Positions 36,190 to 45,396 of a stretch of 64,000 bases of DNA are shown one piece after another. The notes beneath the pieces were generated by a model. That model was not told where the DNA came from. It searched no databases and was given only the letters and a program-made list of their open reading frames with translations. The position numbers and the translations under genes were made by a program. Positions within the stretch are counted from its first letter, which is position 1, and each line of letters opens with the position of its first letter. This DNA is from Arthrobacter sp. D5-1 (lineage in GTDB: Bacteria > Actinomycetota > Actinomycetes > Actinomycetales > Micrococcaceae), in assembly GCF_017357425.1 (NCBI RefSeq), contig NZ_CP014571.1, positions 2,232,001-2,296,000 on the forward strand. Reading direction: 5' to 3'.

Positions 36190-37385
36190 GCCGTTGCGAT
36201 CCAGTCGCGCAGGCGGCCAAGGCCGTCGCGGATGTCAGCGACGTCGATGCCTGAGTAGGCGAGCCGGATGTACTGCCGCTCCTCGCCGGGTTGGCGTCGC
36301 CCAAAGTGCTCACGTGTGCAGAAGGAGACTCCGGTTTTGTAGAGTGCGTCGCTGGCGAAGTCGCCCACTGCTGTGTACCCCATTTTCTCCATGACGTCGG
36401 TAACGTCGGGGAACAGGTAGAACGTCGATTGAGGTACCGCGACGTGCATCCCGGGGACGGAGTTCACGAGCTCGCAGGCAGCATCCCGGCGCTCACGCAG
36501 GATGTCGAGCATCTGTTGGACCGGTTCCTGGGTGCCGCGGAGTGCTTCGATGCCAGCCCACTGCACGTAGTGGGTGGTACAGGATTCGTCGTTGGTGTTG
36601 AGCGTGCTGAGGACTTTTGCGATCTCAAGTGGTGCGACTGCGCAGCCCAGCCGTGAGCCGGTCATGGCGAACTTCTTGCTGAAGGTGTACAGAATGACAG
36701 TACGTTCAGCCATGCCAGGAATCGAGGCAATCGAGCTCGAGACCCCCTCGTAGCGGGTCTCAAAATAGGCCTCATCGGAGAGAACCCAGAGATCGTGCTC
36801 CTGCGCGATCTTGGCGATGGCTTCACGTTCGGCAGCAGTCGACTCGGCGGAGATGGGGTTCTGCAGGTCGTTGTAGATGATTGCGGTGGTGTTCGGAGTG
36901 ATCGAGGCCCGAACCTGATCGAGGTCGATCGAGAAACCCTGGCTCGTGGGGAGGTAGCGGTACGGTACTGCCTTTCCTCCGAGGTATTCGATCTGCGACT
37001 CGTAGATGGGGAATCCCGGGTTCGGGTAGAGCACTTCCTGTCCGGGGTTCATCACGGCCTGCAGGAACTTCGTGATGACCGGTTTGCCGCCCGTCATTAC
37101 TACTACGTTCTCTGCAGAGAAGGTCACTCCGCGGCGTGAGCCAAGGTCTTCGGCAAGGGCTTCGCGGAGCTGTGGGATGCCCGGGCCGGGGCAATACCCG
37201 GTGTAGCCGTCAGCGATTGCCTTGGTCATGGCTTCGACGATATGTGGGGCGGTCGGGATGTTGATGTCGCCGAGATGGAAAGGGTAAACCAGATTTCCCT
37301 TTGCCTTCCAGGATGCCGCGGCTTGGGCCACGCTAAAGGCGGTTTCAGTGCCGAGCCGTTCGAGCCGATGCGCGAGTTGCTGCAT
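36186..37385 (-). CDS. Class I/II PLP-dependent aminotransferase
   Basis: A 399-residue fold-type I aminotransferase. The signs are VYPFHLGDINIPTAPHI, the VYNDLQNP-like region (IIYNDLQNPISAES), LSDEAYFETRYEG with the conserved Asp, the PLP lysine in LYTFSKKFAMTGSRLG, and a C-terminal substrate Arg in IRLAYSG. The start ATG 37385 has gaggag eight bases upstream; the open frame to 37409 begins with TTG and lacks one. It forms a two-gene operon with the hydroxyacid dehydrogenase. IIYNDLQNPIS replaces the more common NNPxNPTG, so the substrate is uncertain. Confidence 0.88.
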   Translation of the reverse strand: MQQLAHRLERLGTETAFSVAQAAASWKAKGNLVYPFHLGDINIPTAPHIVEAMTKAIADGYTGYCPGPGIPQLREALAEDLGSRRGVTFSAENVVVMTGGKPVITKFLQAVMNPGQEVLYPNPGFPIYESQIEYLGGKAVPYRYLPTSQGFSIDLDQVRASITPNTTAIIYNDLQNPISAESTAAEREAIAKIAQEHDLWVLSDEAYFETRYEGVSSSIASIPGMAERTVILYTFSKKFAMTGSRLGCAVAPLEIAKVLSTLNTNDESCTTHYVQWAGIEALRGTQEPVQQMLDILRERRDAACELVNSVPGMHVAVPQSTFYLFPDVTDVMEKMGYTAVGDFASDALYKTGVSFCTREHFGRRQPGEERQYIRLAYSGIDVADIRDGLGRLRDWIATA

Positions 37386-37680
37386 GCCGTTTACTCCTCG
37401 TTGAGTCAAAAGTCTGTCGTAGACATCTAATACTTAACTAATATATCAAAGGCGGAGCGCTCCGCTCAAGGATGCTCGCGTTCGAGCGGCGTCGCCGATG
37501 AGCCAAAAATCTGGATCCGGATACGTGGACTACCGCGCTGGCGGTCTTTATTGGTTGCGGGTTTGCATCCCATCCGCTGGGCGTATTACGGTCTAGCTAC
37601 TGAAACCGGCATGGGCGCAAAAGCCCGGAGGGGAGGGGCGCATCACCGCTGACCGATCCACGTATCGCCCCATTCCCGTT

Positions 37681-37704
37681 GAAAGCCCCTCCTGAGGGGC
37701 TTTC
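37681..37704. terminator. Terminator-like hairpin upstream of the reductase-desaturase operon
   Basis: The arms gaaagcccctc and gaggggctttc pair around a tiny loop in the 430-bp divergent gap 37386-37815. No gene that would need termination is seen on either side here, so it may end an unseen small RNA or act as an attenuator in the leader of the downstream operon. Confidence 0.5.
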
Positions 37705-37728
37705 CCTGTGTTTCAAGGGATGAGATTT

Positions 37729-37742
37729 ATAAGTATACTTAT
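37729..37742. promoter_or_regulatory. A/T-rich 14-bp perfect palindrome (candidate operator)
   Basis: ataagtatacttat is a perfect palindrome 74 bp before the reductase start, overlapping several TATAAG/TATACT-like hexamers that could be the -10 element. A dimeric repressor of the TetR or GntR type could bind here. No regulator gene is adjacent. Confidence 0.5.
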
Positions 37743-37815
37743 GATATTTGCTGGTTCGGATATCCCGGCACATGTTGCTGAGGTCTTCGGTCTCCGTCGT
37801 TGCGAGGAGTAGTTC

Positions 37816-38916
37816 ATGGTCAGCTTTCGTCCCCTGGCCCGCATCGCCTCGGTTTTGACCACCCCACTTGCGCCTGAGGATGTCCTGGCGTTGTTCAATC
37901 CGGTCTATTCGTCCCGTCAATTGCGTGGAGTCGTCACCGAGGTAGTCCGCGAAACACCTCAATCAGCCACCATTTTCTTCCGGCCCGGCCGAGGCTGGCA
38001 TGCCCACCTCGCCGGGCAGTGGGCGAGGATAGGCGTCGAAATCAACGGGGTCCGCCAATGGCGCTCCTATTCGCTGAGTGCGCCGGCTGGCAAAGGTCCG
38101 GCCATCACGGTCACTGACGTAGGATCCGTATCCGGAACCTTGGTCCGCAAGACCAAGGTGGGTGACGTCCTTTTCCTGGCGCCGCCCCAGGGCGATTTTG
38201 TCCTCCCCGAGCATCCCCGTTCGCTGCTCATGCTCACTGCGGGAAGTGGCATCACACCCGTCATGTCAATGATCCGGACGCTTGTCCCAAGCCGCCCTGA
38301 CGCTGACGTTGTCCTGATCCACTCCTCCCGTGAAGAAGGCGACAGTATCTTCCGCGAGGAACTGGACGAACTTGCCGATCAATTTCCCAACTTCCGCGTG
38401 GTGCAGTGGCACACCAGTGGACGTGGCCGCATGAACTTCACGTCTGCGGCCGCTCTCGAAGAAGTGTGCCCGGACTGGCGCGACAGGGCCGCATACGCGT
38501 GCGGCCCGGGGTCTTTCCTGGATGACGCCGAAGCTATGTGGAACCAGGCAGCGTTGACTCCTGCCGGCACATCAGGGAAGACAGCAAACGGTGGAACGGG
38601 GCAGGGCTCGCTCACTATTGAGCGCTTCAGCACCGAGCTCCTGGGAGGGGACGGCAGCGAAGGCGGCGTGGTCACGTTCGAAACTTCCGACCGGGAGGTC
38701 AAGGCCGACGGCGGTGTCCCTCTCCTCGACGTCGGCGAGGACGCAGGGGTCCTGATGCCCAGCGGCTGCCGCATGGGTATTTGTCACAGCTGTCTGACTC
38801 CCTTGCTCGCCGGGAGGGTCCGCGATCTGCGCACCGGTGAGATCCATGGGGCACCTGGGGAACTTATCCAAACCTGTGTCTCGGCAGCCGCCGGGCCTGT
38901 CAATCTGGAAATCTGA
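37816..38916 (+). CDS. Flavin reductase with 2Fe-2S domain, partner of acyl desaturase
   Basis: A 366-residue ferredoxin-NADP reductase-like electron carrier of the Rv3230c type. The FAD-binding RSYSLSAPAG, the NAD-binding LMLTAGSGITPVMSMI and a C-terminal plant-type 2Fe-2S cluster (MPSGCRMGICHSC...TC) are in order. It passes electrons from NADPH to a membrane desaturase. The desaturase gene begins 13 bp after its stop. A gaggag is six bases before ATG 37816. An operator-like palindrome lies upstream at 37729. Confidence 0.92.
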   Translation: MVSFRPLARIASVLTTPLAPEDVLALFNPVYSSRQLRGVVTEVVRETPQSATIFFRPGRGWHAHLAGQWARIGVEINGVRQWRSYSLSAPAGKGPAITVTDVGSVSGTLVRKTKVGDVLFLAPPQGDFVLPEHPRSLLMLTAGSGITPVMSMIRTLVPSRPDADVVLIHSSREEGDSIFREELDELADQFPNFRVVQWHTSGRGRMNFTSAAALEEVCPDWRDRAAYACGPGSFLDDAEAMWNQAALTPAGTSGKTANGGTGQGSLTIERFSTELLGGDGSEGGVVTFETSDREVKADGGVPLLDVGEDAGVLMPSGCRMGICHSCLTPLLAGRVRDLRTGEIHGAPGELIQTCVSAAAGPVNLEI

Positions 38917-38929
38917 GGAGTACAACCGC

Positions 38930-40081
38930 ATGTCAGTAGTCTCAGCCAAAGGCTCCGTCACCGCCGTCGGATCCAAGACCCGGCCCGGTGCCCTTGCCGA
39001 TGAGGGAAGGCCCACGGTGCGGCCGCCGGCGGCCGCACATTTGAGCGACGAGCAAGTAGCCAAACTGGGCCGTGAGCTTGATGCAATCCGCGACGAAATT
39101 CTTGCCAAGCGTGGCTCCAGCGACGCTGCCTACATCAGGCGGATGATCAAGATCCAACGTGGGTTGGAAATCTCAGGTCGTGCCGCACTGCTGATAGGCA
39201 AGAACAAGGCTGCCTGGTTCACCGGCACCACACTTCTCAGCCTGGCAAAAATCCTGGAGAACATGGAACTTGGCCACAACATCCTCCACGGCCAGTGGGA
39301 CTGGATGCGTGACCCGGACATCCACTCCACCACCTGGGAGTGGGACTTCGTTACCCCGTCGCGATCGTGGCAGCACACGCACAACGACCTCCACCACCGT
39401 TGGACCAACGTGGTTGGCAAGGACCGCGACGTCGGCTACAACCTTCTGCGCATGGACCCTGACCAGGAGTGGAAGCCCTTCAACCTGGGCAACCCCCTTT
39501 ACAACGCTTTGCTTGCGCCCGTATTTGAATGGGGCATAGCCCTCTACGACTTGGAGATCCCTGAGTACAAGGAAGGCCTGAAATCCAAGGAGGCCATGAA
39601 CAAGGACCTCAAAGCGCTGGGGCGGAAGGCGCTCAAGCAATTCGCCAAGGACTATGCGGCCACCCCAGCCTTGGCCATGCTGACGGGCTCCGGGAAACAA
39701 GCCCTCTATGGCACCCTCACTGCCAACGCCATCCGCAACGTGTGGGCACACGCCGTCATCTTCTGCGGCCACTTCCCGGAAGGAACGGATACGTTCACCG
39801 AGGAAATGGTGGAAGGCGAAACCCGCGGCGACTGGTATGTCCGTCAGATGATCGGATCCGCCAACATCTCCGGGTCACCGTTCATGCACCTCATGACGGG
39901 GAATCTGTCGCACCAGATTGAGCACCATCTCTTCCCTGACCTGCCGTCCAACCGGTACGCCGAGATTGCGCCCAAGGTCCGTGACATATGCCAGCGCTAC
40001 GGCTTGAAGTACACCACAGGGCCGCTGCTTAAGCAGGTCGGCTCTGCCTGGGCCAAGGTCTTCAAGCTCGCTGTGCCCTAA
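38930..40081 (+). CDS. Acyl-CoA Delta9-type fatty-acid desaturase (DesA3-like)
   Basis: A 383-residue membrane di-iron desaturase. The histidine boxes are HNILHG, HTHNDLHH and HQIEHH, with helices such as AALLIGKNKAAWFTGTTLLSLA between them. It probably makes oleoyl chains from stearoyl chains with electrons from the reductase encoded 13 bp upstream, as in the mycobacterial DesA3 system. Start ATG 38930 follows gaggag; the frame overlaps the reductase gene further up, but those codons are not conserved-looking. This is the second desaturase of the window and is only distantly similar to the one at 6551. Confidence 0.92.
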   Translation: MSVVSAKGSVTAVGSKTRPGALADEGRPTVRPPAAAHLSDEQVAKLGRELDAIRDEILAKRGSSDAAYIRRMIKIQRGLEISGRAALLIGKNKAAWFTGTTLLSLAKILENMELGHNILHGQWDWMRDPDIHSTTWEWDFVTPSRSWQHTHNDLHHRWTNVVGKDRDVGYNLLRMDPDQEWKPFNLGNPLYNALLAPVFEWGIALYDLEIPEYKEGLKSKEAMNKDLKALGRKALKQFAKDYAATPALAMLTGSGKQALYGTLTANAIRNVWAHAVIFCGHFPEGTDTFTEEMVEGETRGDWYVRQMIGSANISGSPFMHLMTGNLSHQIEHHLFPDLPSNRYAEIAPKVRDICQRYGLKYTTGPLLKQVGSAWAKVFKLAVP

Positions 40082-40144
40082 CCCTGCCGGATGAGCGCCC
40101 GTCCGCGCCGCGATCCCGGTCCCACGGTCTTGGTGAACCGGTTT

Positions 40145-40453
40145 CTACTCGGGCTTGAATGGTGACAGCCGGCTTATTCTCTGTCGTGCGTCGGCTATCA
40201 GGGGACGTGCTGTCAGGGCTCCTGACTTCACAGAAGAGAACACCTTACTGATGGTGCCGCTGAAGCGTCCCTCGCTTCGCATGTTTTGGGTCAGTTCCCA
40301 CGTGGTCCGGATGGAGTGCACGGCGAGGACAACGACGAAGAGGGAGATCACCAGGCCGGCAACTGAGGCGGCCACGATCATCACCCCAGTGATGTGCACC
40401 AGGAGCACGGCAGAAATCACAACGGTGTGGGCGTCAAAAAGTTCCATATTCAT
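40145..40453 (-). CDS. Small membrane protein of unknown function
   Basis: A 102-residue protein with two hydrophobic stretches in its N-terminal half (VVISAVLLVHITGVMIVAA and GLVISLFVVVLAVHSI) and a basic C-terminal tail. A gaga site precedes ATG 40453; ATG 40447 is an alternative. It stands between the desaturase (convergent) and the SCO1664 gene. No family was recognised. Confidence 0.5.
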   Translation of the reverse strand: MNMELFDAHTVVISAVLLVHITGVMIVAASVAGLVISLFVVVLAVHSIRTTWELTQNMRSEGRFSGTISKVFSSVKSGALTARPLIADARQRISRLSPFKPE

Positions 40454-40510
40454 TTCTCGTGGAGTAGAAGGTGGGCTGGTTTCGCTGGGAATCCCTTAGC
40501 CGGAATTATC

Positions 40511-41278
40511 CTAGAACAGAGGCCAGGGCACCGCCGGCATGTCACCGCTCGGAGCCGGGAACCGTCCAAGCAGGCGCAGTCGCTCGCAGCGTGTGGCGAG
40601 CGATGCGATTTCTTCGGCGCTCAGCAAGTCCGCCAGGTTTTGACCCAGCCCGCCGTTCAAACCCTCTGCGACACGATCGATGCCTTCGAGTTCCCCGGCG
40701 GCCAACGGGTCGCCCAGCCATCCCCACAGCACCGTGCGCAACTTATGGTCATGGTGGAAGGTCAGTCCATGGTCCACGCCGTGTCGGTGTCCGTCCGCCA
40801 TGGCCAGAATGTGGTCGCCTTTACGGTCGGCGTTGTTGACGATCATGTCGAAGACTGCCATGCGTCTGAGCGCTGGCGAGTCTTCGTGAATGAGGGTGAC
40901 CATCCGTCCCTTCTCATCCTGTCCTTCGAGAACTTGCTTCCATCCCGTTTCCGGCGCGTGGTCCGTTGCAACCAGATTGACGGCGCGCTGGGCAGGGTCT
41001 CGCTCTTGCCACAGTTGGACCATTCCTTCGCCCAACGGGCCATCGCGCAGCCAGGTGCATGGCACGATGTCCCCGCCGAATACCTGCGATACCAGGTACG
41101 CGGCCACCTCCCGGTGAGCAAGTTTGCCATCGGGGAAATCCCAGAGCGGACTTTCGCCTGCCATCGGCTTATAAACGACTTTTACGTCCCCGATGGCGCC
41201 CAGGAATGTCGAATTTGAAGCCGTCGTGATGCGGCCAGTGAGCGTCAGCTCGGCGGTCGCCAAGTCCGGCGCCGGCAT
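40511..41278 (-). CDS. SCO1664-family protein (kinase-like fold)
   Basis: A 255-residue protein of the SCO1664 family, related to phosphatidylinositol 3/4-kinase-like folds. It has KVVYKPMAGESPLWDFP with a likely nucleotide-binding Lys, and the catalytic-loop-like MIVNNADRKGDHIL followed by GVDHGLTFH. The start at ATG 41278 overlaps the DUF3090 stop by one base. It is in the conserved actinobacterial trio with DUF3090 and a histidine phosphatase. The true substrate is unknown. Confidence 0.85.
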   Translation of the reverse strand: MPAPDLATAELTLTGRITTASNSTFLGAIGDVKVVYKPMAGESPLWDFPDGKLAHREVAAYLVSQVFGGDIVPCTWLRDGPLGEGMVQLWQERDPAQRAVNLVATDHAPETGWKQVLEGQDEKGRMVTLIHEDSPALRRMAVFDMIVNNADRKGDHILAMADGHRHGVDHGLTFHHDHKLRTVLWGWLGDPLAAGELEGIDRVAEGLNGGLGQNLADLLSAEEIASLATRCERLRLLGRFPAPSGDMPAVPWPLF

Positions 41279-41832
41279 CACGCCTCGGGAAGGGTGCAAC
41301 TGTGCCCGTCGGCGTCTATGGGGTATCCACAGAGCGGGCACGTCGGGCGCCCGGCTCCGACGATTTCACGGGTGCGCTTGGCGAATGCGCGGGCGGTGCC
41401 TACCGGCATGCGCACCAGCAGCATTTCCGCTTCGACTGCGTCGTCCCCAACGTGCGGCTCGTCGTTGTCATCAGCATCGACGTCGGCGATGGGGTAGGCC
41501 TCAATCACCACTTGGGCTGTGGTGGGATCCCAACCCAAACTCATGGCTCCAGCGCGGAACTGCTCGTCAACCGCCTCAAGGGGATCGTTGTCGACAAGCT
41601 CGATGGGAGTACTGGTCGGTACGCTGAACGGATTCCCCTGAACAGTGATGAGCTGGTCAAGGATCTCGTCGATCTTTTCTGCGAGCTGGGCCGACTGCTG
41701 CTTCTCCAAGGCAATACTCACGATCTGCTTCCCTGCACGCACTTGCAGGTAGAACGTCCGCGACCCTGGAAGGCCAATGGTCCCAACTACAACCCGATCA
41801 GGCCAGGCAAACTCGTGAACACTTGTAGGCAT
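41278..41832 (-). CDS. DUF3090 family protein
   Basis: A 184-residue conserved actinobacterial protein starting MPTSVHEFAWPDRVVVGTIG. The C-terminus carries CPLCGYPIDADGHSC, a four-ligand zinc knuckle. It is the middle gene of the phosphatase-DUF3090-SCO1664 trio, 24 bp after the phosphatase and overlapping SCO1664 by one base. The function is unknown. Confidence 0.88.
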   Translation of the reverse strand: MPTSVHEFAWPDRVVVGTIGLPGSRTFYLQVRAGKQIVSIALEKQQSAQLAEKIDEILDQLITVQGNPFSVPTSTPIELVDNDPLEAVDEQFRAGAMSLGWDPTTAQVVIEAYPIADVDADDNDEPHVGDDAVEAEMLLVRMPVGTARAFAKRTREIVGAGRPTCPLCGYPIDADGHSCTLPEA

Positions 41833-41856
41833 GCTTGTATTTTAGGCACATAAGGT

Positions 41857-42549
41857 TCACGGCGCGTTCTGTCCTGCACCGCCGCCCACCGGCGCATCGC
41901 CGGAATGGATGCCGTTCGACAGCCATGACAGATCACCCGCATCGGTGTTGGTCGCGTAGACACTGGGCCTGTCAGTGCCGTAGCGCACGATCGATACGGA
42001 GGCGGGGCCCACGTTAATACGCTGGAACAGGTCAAGGTGCATGCCGAGCGCGTCGGCAAGGATCGACTTGATGATGTCACCGTGACTCACCGCCACCCAG
42101 GTTGCTCCCGGCCCATGCTCGGCTTCGAAGGCTGCATCGTGGCGTCTGATGGCTGCCACGGACCTGGCCTGCATCGCGGCCATGGATTCACCGCCGGGAA
42201 ACACGACGGCGGATGGCTGTGTTTGCACCACCGGCCACAAATCCTCAGTTGCGAGATCACTGAGCATGCGGCCCTGCCACTGGCCGTAATCGCATTCGGT
42301 GATATCGATTTCGACTGGTGCATACGGCGTGCCGGCCTGGCGGTCGAGAATGACCCGGGCGGTCTGCCGGCAGCGCTCGAGAGGACTCGACACTACCCCG
42401 ACTATCGGCACTGCTGCGAGCCGGTCTGCCGTCAATGCCGCCTGTTCGCGCCCTACCTGGTCCAGGCTCACGCCCGCGGTCCGGCCGGCCAGCAGTCCAG
42501 TTGCATTGGCTGTGGTGCGGCCGTGCCGCACGAGAATAACTGTCGCCAT
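41857..42549 (-). CDS. Histidine phosphatase (phosphoglycerate-mutase-like)
   Basis: A 230-residue phosphatase of the MSMEG_4193 type. The catalytic LVRHGRTTAN (phospho-His motif RHG), the Glu in ECDYGQWQG and the second His in AVSHGDIIKS are all there. It starts the trio with DUF3090 and SCO1664. A glycine-rich C-terminal tail is present. The substrate in this family is not established. Confidence 0.9.
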   Translation of the reverse strand: MATVILVRHGRTTANATGLLAGRTAGVSLDQVGREQAALTADRLAAVPIVGVVSSPLERCRQTARVILDRQAGTPYAPVEIDITECDYGQWQGRMLSDLATEDLWPVVQTQPSAVVFPGGESMAAMQARSVAAIRRHDAAFEAEHGPGATWVAVSHGDIIKSILADALGMHLDLFQRINVGPASVSIVRYGTDRPSVYATNTDAGDLSWLSNGIHSGDAPVGGGAGQNAP

Positions 42550-42607
42550 CCACTCAGCCTAGTATCCCGCACGTCCCGGCGTGATCCGCGAATCGTTTCT
42601 CCCGGTC

Positions 42608-43984
42608 TCAGGCCATCATCAGGGCCTCAACCTGTTCTGGCAGCATGAGACCTTCAGCGACAGCGACGTCGACGACGCTCTGTCCGGACACGAGCGCCTT
42701 GTGGGCGATGTCGGCCGCAACGGCGTATCCCAGCACAGGGAGCAGTGCCGTGGCTTGTGCTGTGGAGGCCCGTGCCCTGGACCGCAGCAATGCTTCGTTC
42801 GCTTCGATGCCCTCGACGCATAGGTCCCGCAGAACATCCGTGCTGTTGGTCAGCCAGTTCATTGATTGCAGCAGGGAGTGGGCGATGACCGGTTCAAAGG
42901 CGTTCAGTTGTAGCTGTCCGTTGTCGGCAGCCATGGTGACAGTGAGGTCGGCCCCGGCAACGAAGAACGCAACCTGGTTGACGACCTCCGGAATCACCGG
43001 GTTGACCTTGCCGGGCATGATCGAGGAGCCCGCTTGGCGCGGGGGCAACAGGATTTCGGCGAGCCCTGTTTGGGGTCCGCTGGAGAGCAGCCGCAAGTCA
43101 CTGCAGATCTTGGAGAGCTTGATTGCAGTGCGCTTGAGCGCGCCCGAGAATGTCATGAACGCGCCGGTGTCCCAGGTTGCTTCGACGAAATCGTGGGCGC
43201 GGACCAGTTGCACTCCGCTCACGGCTGAGAGCTTGTCGATGACGCGCTCAACGTACAGAGGATCGGCCGTTATGCCGGTTCCGATCGCTGTGGCCCCCAG
43301 GCTGCACTCGAACAACAGCGCAGCCGCTTCGCGCAGACGGCGTTGGTCTTCGTCAAGTGTCACGGAGAAAGCGGTGAACTCCTGGCCGAGGGTCATCGGC
43401 ACGGCGTCCTGCAATTGCGTGCGGCCGACCTTCGGGATGGCTGTGAAGGCCTGGCCCCGTTCGGCGAACGCTGCGGAAAGGAGGCCCAGGCGTTCCAGCA
43501 GATCCTCCAGGGCGAAAACCAGAGCCAGGCGCACCGCCGTGGGGTAGACGTCATTGGTGGACTGGCACTTGTTGACGTGCCCGATGGGGTCCACGACGTC
43601 ATAGGAGCCGCGGGGGTGACCCAAGGCCTCCAGCGCGAGGTTGGCGATGACCTCGTTGGCGTTCATGTTGGTTGATGTTCCGGCACCGCCCTGGATGACG
43701 TCCACTGGAAAAGCGTGGTCAACATCGCCGGAAGCCACAGTGTCACACGCAGCAACAATGGCCTCCCCGATGGGTGCCGGTATCAGGCCGAGCTCGGCGT
43801 TTGTCAGCGCCGCAGCCTTCTTCACATATGCGAGGGCGCGGATGAAGTGCCGGTGGGTTCCCAGGTGGATGCCGCTGATGGGGAAGTTGAGGATGGCCCG
43901 CTCGGTGTGGATTCCCCACAAGGCAGATTTCGGGACAGCCAAGGAACCCAGGCTGTCGTGCTCGATTCTTGGTCCTGTGGTCAT
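42608..43984 (-). CDS. aspA: Aspartate ammonia-lyase (aspartase)
   Basis: A 458-residue enzyme of the fumarase/aspartase superfamily that converts L-aspartate to fumarate and ammonia. The motifs are GAGTSTNMNANEV (about residues 101-113), NKCQSTNDVYPTA (about 138-150) and the catalytic SS-loop GSSIMPGKVNPV (about 319-330). The N-terminal HDSLGSLAVPKSALWGIHTERA is aspartase-like. It overlaps the aldehyde dehydrogenase stop (ATGA), the last of three overlapping genes. In this setting it would finish homoserine degradation by releasing ammonia and feeding the TCA cycle. Confidence 0.9.
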   Translation of the reverse strand: MTTGPRIEHDSLGSLAVPKSALWGIHTERAILNFPISGIHLGTHRHFIRALAYVKKAAALTNAELGLIPAPIGEAIVAACDTVASGDVDHAFPVDVIQGGAGTSTNMNANEVIANLALEALGHPRGSYDVVDPIGHVNKCQSTNDVYPTAVRLALVFALEDLLERLGLLSAAFAERGQAFTAIPKVGRTQLQDAVPMTLGQEFTAFSVTLDEDQRRLREAAALLFECSLGATAIGTGITADPLYVERVIDKLSAVSGVQLVRAHDFVEATWDTGAFMTFSGALKRTAIKLSKICSDLRLLSSGPQTGLAEILLPPRQAGSSIMPGKVNPVIPEVVNQVAFFVAGADLTVTMAADNGQLQLNAFEPVIAHSLLQSMNWLTNSTDVLRDLCVEGIEANEALLRSRARASTAQATALLPVLGYAVAADIAHKALVSGQSVVDVAVAEGLMLPEQVEALMMA

Positions 43985-45396
43985 GAGGTGATCGCGATGA
44001 CTTTGGGTTGGGTCATTTCCTCGTAGGCGAAGTGGACGCCTTCACGGCCCATGCTGCCGTACTTGGAACCGCCGAACGGCATGGCGTCATGGCGGTAGTC
44101 AGAGGAATCGTTGATCATTACGCCGCCTGCGTCGATCGCTTTGGCGGTGGCCAGGGCGCGTCCCAGATCTTTGGTGAAGACGCCGGCCTGCAGGGCGTAT
44201 TCGCTGTCGTTGGCCAGTTCGATGGCTTCCTCGGCGGTGTCGAACGGTTCAACCAGGACGACCGGGGCGAAGAGTTCCTCGCTCCATGCCTCGCAGCTGC
44301 GGGGGACCGCAGTGAGAACAGCGGGTGTAAGGACCGGACCGGTCAGGGTTCCGCCCGTCAGCAGCCGGGCTCCGGCGGCTACGGCTTCGTCGATCTTGCG
44401 TTTGGCTTCGGCGGCGGAGGCGTTGCTGATCATGGGCCCGACGTCGGTGTGTTCGTTGCGCGGGTCACCGGTCTTCAGTGCCGCGGTTTGGGCGACAAAG
44501 TCATCCAGGAAGGCGTCAAAGATTGATCGATGGACAAGGATGCGCTGGGCGCCGATGCAATTCTGTCCCGCGGCCCAGAAGGAGCCGGAGACACTGGCTT
44601 CGACGGCGGCGGGAAGGTTGGCGTCGTCGAAGACGATGACCGGTGCATTGCCGCCAAGCTCCATGGACAAGCGCTTGAGGCCGGCGTTTGCCGCGATCGC
44701 CCGGCCGGTTGCGAAGCCGCCCGTGAAGGAGACCATGCGGACCAGCTTGGAGGAAATGATCGTTTGAGCGATCGTGCGGTCGCCGAGAACGACGGTGACG
44801 AACTCCGCGGGCAGCCCGGCCTCACGGAGAAGATCCACCAGGAGGATGGCCGTCAGGGGAGTCAGCTGGGAGGGCTTGAGGATGACGGTATTGCCACCTG
44901 CGATCGCCGGCCCGAGCTTGTGCGCCACCAGGTTCAAAGCGTCGTTGTACGGCGTGATCGCGGCGATAAGTCCCAGCGGTTCACGGGTGAACCAGCCCTG
45001 CCGGTTCTCCGAACCGGCAAAGGAGTCGAACGGGACGACTTCGCCGACGTTGCGGCGCGTTTCCGCTGCGGACAGCTTGAGGGTGTTCACTGCGCGGGAG
45101 ACTTCTTTGCGGGCCTGCCTGATGGTCTTTCCGGCTTCGGCAACGATCAGCTCGGCTGCCGTCTCCGACCGCTCCTGAAGAAGATCCGCTGCGGTATCCA
45201 AAATCCGGCCGCGTTCGTGGCGCGGCATGGCAGCCGCTGCCGGAGCCGCGGAAGCAGTGCGGATCAGTTCCACGCGGACGTCTGACTCGCTGCACTGGGG
45301 CAAAGCTGCCAGAACGGAACCGTCAAACTTATTGCGCACCACCAGGTCGTTGGTTGCCACCGGAGAGTTGGTTTCGGCGATCGCTGTTTCAGGCAC
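43981..45396 (-). CDS. Aldehyde dehydrogenase, probable aspartate-semialdehyde oxidising
   Basis: A 471-residue NAD(P)-dependent aldehyde dehydrogenase. The catalytic residues are Asn151 (AITPYNDALN), Lys174, Glu246 (SMELGGN) and Cys280 (GQNCIGA). The true start is GTG 45396, preceded by aaagga; the long frame upstream to 45897 is antisense-like and overlaps the neighbouring gene. Its start overlaps the end of the homoserine dehydrogenase gene by 8 bp. From the context it should oxidise L-aspartate 4-semialdehyde to L-aspartate. The family alone would also allow succinic or other semialdehydes. Confidence 0.88.
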   Translation of the reverse strand: MPETAIAETNSPVATNDLVVRNKFDGSVLAALPQCSESDVRVELIRTASAAPAAAAMPRHERGRILDTAADLLQERSETAAELIVAEAGKTIRQARKEVSRAVNTLKLSAAETRRNVGEVVPFDSFAGSENRQGWFTREPLGLIAAITPYNDALNLVAHKLGPAIAGGNTVILKPSQLTPLTAILLVDLLREAGLPAEFVTVVLGDRTIAQTIISSKLVRMVSFTGGFATGRAIAANAGLKRLSMELGGNAPVIVFDDANLPAAVEASVSGSFWAAGQNCIGAQRILVHRSIFDAFLDDFVAQTAALKTGDPRNEHTDVGPMISNASAAEAKRKIDEAVAAGARLLTGGTLTGPVLTPAVLTAVPRSCEAWSEELFAPVVLVEPFDTAEEAIELANDSEYALQAGVFTKDLGRALATAKAIDAGGVMINDSSDYRHDAMPFGGSKYGSMGREGVHFAYEEMTQPKVIAITS

